Shown piece by piece: positions 59,723-64,000 of a stretch of 64,000 nucleotides of DNA; the first letter of the stretch is position 1; every line of letters begins with the position of its first letter. Position numbers and translations under genes: made by a program. Source of the DNA: Siphonodentalium dalli. Its lineage: Eukaryota > Mollusca > Scaphopoda > Gadilida > Siphonodentaliidae. The notes beneath the pieces are model-generated. The model did no database searches, was not told where the DNA came from, and saw only the letters and a list, made by a program, of their open reading frames with translations. The DNA lies in contig CP136068.1 in NCBI GenBank assembly GCA_032622095.1, positions 13,745,729 to 13,809,728 on the forward strand, in the 5' to 3' direction.

Positions 59723-61166
59723 CAGTGAAACCTGCTTTGGGCAACCACTGCCAAGAGCGATCACCTCGCTTTAACGACCGGATTGGCTTTGTACGGACTG
59801 GTTTTACTATATAAATGACCTGTCAAACGCGACCAGCGGTCGGTGATTGGTGGCAAAAATAACCAAATTTACCCGCTATGAACGACCACCAGACATGAAA
59901 AATAAGTCTTTAATCAGTGCTTTTCCAACGTGAGCCCCAGATGCTTCAGCAGGATGCATTTCTTTGATTAAAATTATTTGCAATCAGTTGCTTCATCACA
60001 TACTATGATTTGGGGATTCCCCACCGGGACATGTCACTAAGCGGAATTCCCAGCAGGGAGATATGACATTGGTTCATTTTAATCCAAAAGTAGTATTTGG
60101 GAATGTGGATTATAAAAACTTCATCACTCTTTATTATTTTTTACATGAATGTTGACTATGTGTTTGACCTAACTAATGTATGATGAAATACAAAAAAGAT
60201 CATATATCGTAAAATTGAGACTCTGCTTGGCTGTTCTGTTGTTTTAGCGATAAGCCTATCATTAATCTAGTCGCTGCCTCATTGTGGCGAAGCATGAAAA
60301 CACTTAGGGCAAAGTGTCCAACTTACTCAACGCGGGGATTTAATGTCTTCACCCGAAGCGAATGGCATAAAGGAACCTTTGTTTAATAAATACAGGAGTT
60401 CGCGTCCTCCCGCTACATTGTATGTCTCATTGAAAGAACCATCAACACGCTGACAATGCATGCTTTCCAAGTTTTTATAATGCTCATTCCTGGGCTTCAT
60501 ATTTTAAAATCATGCAATGTGACATCATCAAGTAATCGTAGAAGTTTGCAGACACTACGCATTGAACTGTGTCGCAACAACAGAAACATCAAAGAGATAT
60601 TCCGTAGTTGCGAAATGAGGTCAATCATGCACGTGTCCAGAATCATTACAGGTCAAGGACACACCCACTGTTTATGAATTTTCTGCGGTTTGCAGTTTTA
60701 TTCGAAGATACTATAAAATACATTAAAAATAATATAATATATGAGAAAGGAATGAAATAAAGACATGCAGTGACGACTGATGTACGTTTATTCCATTTTT
60801 ATCAAGTTATCATGTTGGGAGTTGCATGATTTGCGCCCCGGCAATCTGTCTTGTTCTTCCTTCTGTCACGACTCACGTGCCCGATGTGTTCTCTGATCGG
60901 CTGTTCTACTGCATTAATTAACATGCATTTACCTGTATAAATCTCTTTTTTTTTTTTTTTTTAATAATATTAAATTAAAGTATACTTTATTTAAAAAATA
61001 TTAAACATATAATCACAATCAATTTCAATCAGTTTGTGTATAAAAATAATTCACTTGCTCAGACATCTAACACTGATGATAGATGTCAGTTCAGTCAAAA
61101 TTGGAACAAACCTGTCGTCGGCGACCACCTGATAAAATGGGTGGGCTCTCATAACAGGTTTCACTG
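59723..61166. mobile_element. TA-flanked pogo/Tigger-like element, copy 2
   Basis: Ends CAGTGAAACCTGCTTTGGGC and, reversed, CAGTGAAACCTGTTATGAG, the typical CAGTNAAACCTG start of pogo/Tigger TIRs, with TA on both sides (59721-59722, 61167-61168). Inside the TIRs, GACCACC-like words recur. The interior 60180-60690 matches copy 1 (52810-53380), but the terminal sequences differ. A long T-run lies at about 60948. No transposase frame remains. Confidence 0.75.
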
Positions 61167-61536
61167 TATATGCAATGGCTATTGTACCATCAATGTGAAT
61201 TTGTATTCCTTAAGCTATTGTTATACATCTATATAGGATGGATTCTCATCGCACTGAAAAGTTTCAAAGTTACAACATGATGTATTTATAATAACTTCAT
61301 GACATCTGGCTAGTGGTTTAGTGTAACACAGGGCACTCATTTCTGGACATCATTACTGTTACATCAATTCGTGACATCACAATTCATGGGAGATAAGTCA
61401 TGATGTTTTGTCTTTGCGCTAACTTTGGCTTCCCGGCTGTCTAGAAACTTAGCGTTTCCACTTGTTATGATAAGGGCCCACCATGGCACATTGGTATGAG
61501 GGGCATATACCAATAAAAAAAAACGCATGTCACCTT

Positions 61537-61693
61537 TAACCCTTCATTGATTATAATAATGTGATACATTGATGGAAAGAGCTCTTGGAGCTCTTTCCAT
61601 CAATGTATCACATTATTCTAATCAATAAATTTTAAAAATGATCAAGGAAATATGGATTGATACAAAAATCAGACTTGGCACTAAAAGGGTTAT
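61537..61693. mobile_element. Small MITE with a perfect 30-bp hairpin
   Basis: Left TTTAACCCTTCATTG, right AAAAGGGTTATGG. At 61555-61584 and 61588-61617 a 30-bp arm (AATAATGTGATACATTGATG onward) is perfectly inverted around TTG. The right part repeats at 34866-34970. Confidence 0.65.
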
Positions 61694-62425
61694 GGCACAA
61701 CTACATTTGGTCATCAAATACAAACATGATAGTTAGCCATGTGTTGACCATGGTTACGTTTACACTTACACTTCTTCTTTATGCTCACATATGAGCAACT
61801 CCTTTGGGAGTATAATCAAAGTATGATCACCACCACCACATCTCTATCAGATATGCACTTTGTTTTTTGAGAATTCAACACCGCCACCACACGCTATATA
61901 CATACCACAGCTTTGTGTATTGAAATACACAATACGATATAAGTTATTGTAGATTGTAATTCAAGTTAAATAAATGTCACTAAATCATGCATTCTGTTTG
62001 GTCAAGAACTGCTACCTTTAGTTTTTTATTCACCAGCATCGCTTGCTGAACGGTGAACACATTTTGCATGTATCATGCTTGACAACATGTGCTAAGTGAG
62101 TCATCACGCAGCTGAGAGTCGCATACTCGAGCACAATGCTTATTAACAGATATAACCCTATGGAACATACCCTGATATTTGATGGATATCACTTAAAAAG
62201 CCCCTAAGCTCCATGCCCAATCCTCTTTTGAACATTTTATAGTTATACGTCATGTGACTTATGTCTATGTATTGTTTGTACTTTTTTTCTGTTTAGTTCA
62301 AATAAAATTTTGTTTAAAACAGATATTTGATGCACTGGAAACTGAGGTCTCATTTCTGATATAAAGTGTATTTTGTGCAGTTTTTAGCAATTTTTTTTAG
62401 GTAAATTGAATAAAATGAAGATAAG
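61694..62425. other. Intron sequence, nothing recognised
   Basis: No exon-like frame and no repeat match found. Confidence 0.5.
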
Positions 62426-62739
62426 CATACCCTGGTCCATCTGTTCCATTGGATATTTGGGGTTTGATAAACATACCCTGTTCCATCTGTTCCATTGGAT
62501 ATTTGGGGTTTGATAAACATACCCTGCTCCATCTGTTCCATTGGATATTTGGGGTTTGATAAACATACCCTGCTCCATCTGTTCCATTGGATATTTGGGG
62601 TTTGATAAACATACCCTGCTCCATCTGTTCCATTGGATATTTGGGGTTTGATAAACATACCCTGCTCCATCTGTTCCATTGGATATTTGGGGTTTGATAA
62701 ACATACCCTGCTCCATCTGTTCCATTGGATATTTGGGGA
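62426..62739. repeat. 46-bp minisatellite, 6.8 near-identical copies
   Basis: Units start at 62426, 62472, 62518, 62564, 62610, 62656 and 62702 (CATACCCTGCTCCATCTGTT onward). They differ at only one base (CCTGG, CCTGT or CCTGC) apart from the truncated last copy. The minus strand is open in all three frames, because 46 is not a multiple of three and no frame has a stop, giving frames of 136-142 codons with the same cycling peptide (PQISNGTDGAGYVYQT). This is a repeat effect, not a gene. Confidence 0.9.
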
Positions 62740-63178
62740 TTGAAGAAATGAAAGCAGTTTGTGACATTGCCGGCACATTCACAAACTGTTTCATACTCTA
62801 ATCCCTGACTATACAATTCAACCTAGTATGTTTATCTCCTAATTGACAGTAACATGGGTTGACATTAACTGCTTGGATGTACATATCATACAAGTTGTGT
62901 TGATGACCAAATTACTCTCAATACTTTTCACAGGTATATATGTTTCTATAACGTTTTTAATTTTCCACGCTCCAGTTGATGCAGGTAATATTTGAACTGA
63001 TTAAAACTTGGAGAACTATCAGTAATGAATATAATAACAAAGTTTATCTATTTTTCATGTTTTTCTTGATGGTGATGTTTTTGTAGACTTTATATGTTAT
63101 AATGTTTACCCTTTGCTAGTGCCTTCGGCCCCTTTACTTAAGTTAGTCATTATAATGTTTCTTTTGTCCACAATCCAG
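62740..63178. other. End of the intron before Ig exon 5
   Basis: At 62972-62990 the sequence CTCCAGTTGATGCAGGTAAT resembles the acceptor and first bases of exon 5 (ATCCAGATGGTGCAGGTAAC), perhaps a decayed duplicate acceptor. Otherwise AT-rich. Confidence 0.45.
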
Positions 63179-63454
63179 ATGGTGCAGGTAACAGTGTGCA
63201 GTACGACCCATCACAAACACCATACACAGTCACAGAAGGGAGACCAATTCCAGCCATCTCATGCAGCGCTGTCTGTAACCCTCAATGTCACTACAAATGG
63301 ACTGGACCTAATAATGCTCGGGTTGTTGAGGATCAGGCAAATATAAATCTAAAGACAGCAGCAAGAGCGATGCATGGAACATATATTTGTACAGCTTATA
63401 ATGGTCTGTCAAGAGTTACTAATGGTACGAAGCCATGGAGTCTAATTGTGAATT
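63179..63454 (+). CDS. Ig-like domain exon 5
   Basis: A 92-codon exon (276 bp), acceptor ATCCAG, donor GTGAGT at 63455, phase 1-1. Joined: VQ-Y-GAGNS. Landmarks: AISCSAVCNPQCHYKWTG (first Ig Cys, an extra Cys pair and the core Trp), then GTYICTAYNG (second Ig Cys) and SLIVN. The C-x3-CNP-x-C-x-Y-x-W signature is typical of one Ig subtype in CD22/CEACAM-like bivalve proteins. An alternative acceptor 9 bp further in (GTGCAG) keeps the frame. The donor implies at least one more exon beyond the window. Confidence 0.87.
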
Positions 63455-63631
63455 GTGAGTCTATGTAGAACATTTTCACCAACTATTAACCCTTTCATAC
63501 TAAATAGATTCTGCCATTCAGTTATAAAAGTTTACATTGGAATGGTCTATTATTAATTTGTAGGAAATATAAGCATATAGCAGACAGACAGAAAGATAAT
63601 ACAATTGCAGAAGGATTAATTTTTGTTTATA

Positions 63632-63684
63632 GAAAATGTTCAGATAATAATGGTCGTTGTTGAACTTATTATCTGAACATTTTC
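63632..63684. other. Perfect 18-bp stem hairpin in the intron after exon 5
   Basis: GAAAATGTTCAGATAATA (63632-63649) and TATTATCTGAACATTTTC (63667-63684) are exact inverses around a 17-nt loop. It may be a structured RNA element or a relic of a small insertion. Confidence 0.6.
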
Positions 63685-64000
63685 CAAGGGAATTAATTTG
63701 TCATTTGTATTTTGTAAACAATTGGTTGATTGATTGTTTATTTGTGAATATCTACAAGTTTATAACAATAGTTGATGTTAACAAAATATGATGATATTGT
63801 ACAAGAGTGAAATGGGCTGTCTTCCTTTTGCCCATATATGTACAAAAAGAAGTGGTAAATGACACAATGAAATCGTGGCTCATTTATACATATACCAACA
63901 AGTATGGCGATGGAGTCTGTCAGGTGACTGTAGGCAGCTAACAGTGTTGTCTTTAAGATCTTCACATGCTATGTGACGTATGTACAGCTTGGGTAAAATA

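Noticed and set aside
62350-62816. Three 136-142-codon minus-strand frames as a repetitive protein gene
   Set aside because: All are read from the same 46-bp minisatellite in different frames; no support for translation.

Overview
This is an AT-rich, gene-poor piece of an animal genome, most probably from a bivalve mollusc. The organism call is an inference. It rests on many 'pearl'-type elements (terminal hairpin, TCCG/TCTG microsatellite, tandem ~150-bp core monomers), a hallmark of bivalve genomes, and on Ig-superfamily exons with long repeat-filled introns. No bacterial-style operon, tRNA, rRNA or CRISPR array was seen, and almost all short open frames are chance or repeat-derived.

The host gene. 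Five single-domain Ig-like exons lie on the + strand at 28835-29086, 31774-32055, 48453-48734, 55138-55434 and 63179-63454. All begin after AG, end at GTGAGT or GTAAGT, and are symmetric phase 1-1, so they splice into one continuous frame with a TAT (Tyr) codon at each junction. The gene runs off the right edge and probably starts left of the first exon. By motif, exons 2-4 form one subtype (an N-T-M motif after the second Cys) and exons 1 and 5 another. The 3' end of exon 3, with flanking intron, has been duplicated and left as a remnant at 49021-49107.

The mobile-element landscape. (1) 375-4187: two direct-repeat copies flank a broken transposon-associated gene; the right copy is split by a pearl/Helentron-like element. 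(2) 4191-9566: a 5.4-kb foldback element with ~1-kb inverted arms. (3) 10506-17100: family B pearl-like elements, fold-back palindromes, a dense GGTTCAC cluster and two CRE palindromes. (4) 18686-27255: a 1353-bp tandem array in which seven copies of a 453-bp inverted-repeat-ended element alternate with six copies of a 900-bp spacer, with a three-unit higher-order period. (5) 35790-47051, inside the intron between Ig exons 2 and 3: two 1.36-kb long-TIR elements with exact 9-bp target duplications, a 1.94-kb TIR element, and families A, B and C of pearl-like elements, nested in one another. (6) 49766-63454: family A and D elements, a hAT-like MITE with 8-bp duplication, a TTAA MITE, two TA-flanked pogo-like elements sharing an interior but not their termini, and several minisatellites.

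The most interesting signals are the alternating element/spacer array with its period-3 variant pattern, the shared modular layout of four pearl-like families (suggesting a common Helentron-type mechanism), and the internal duplication history of the Ig gene, which supplies an approximate empty site for two insertions.
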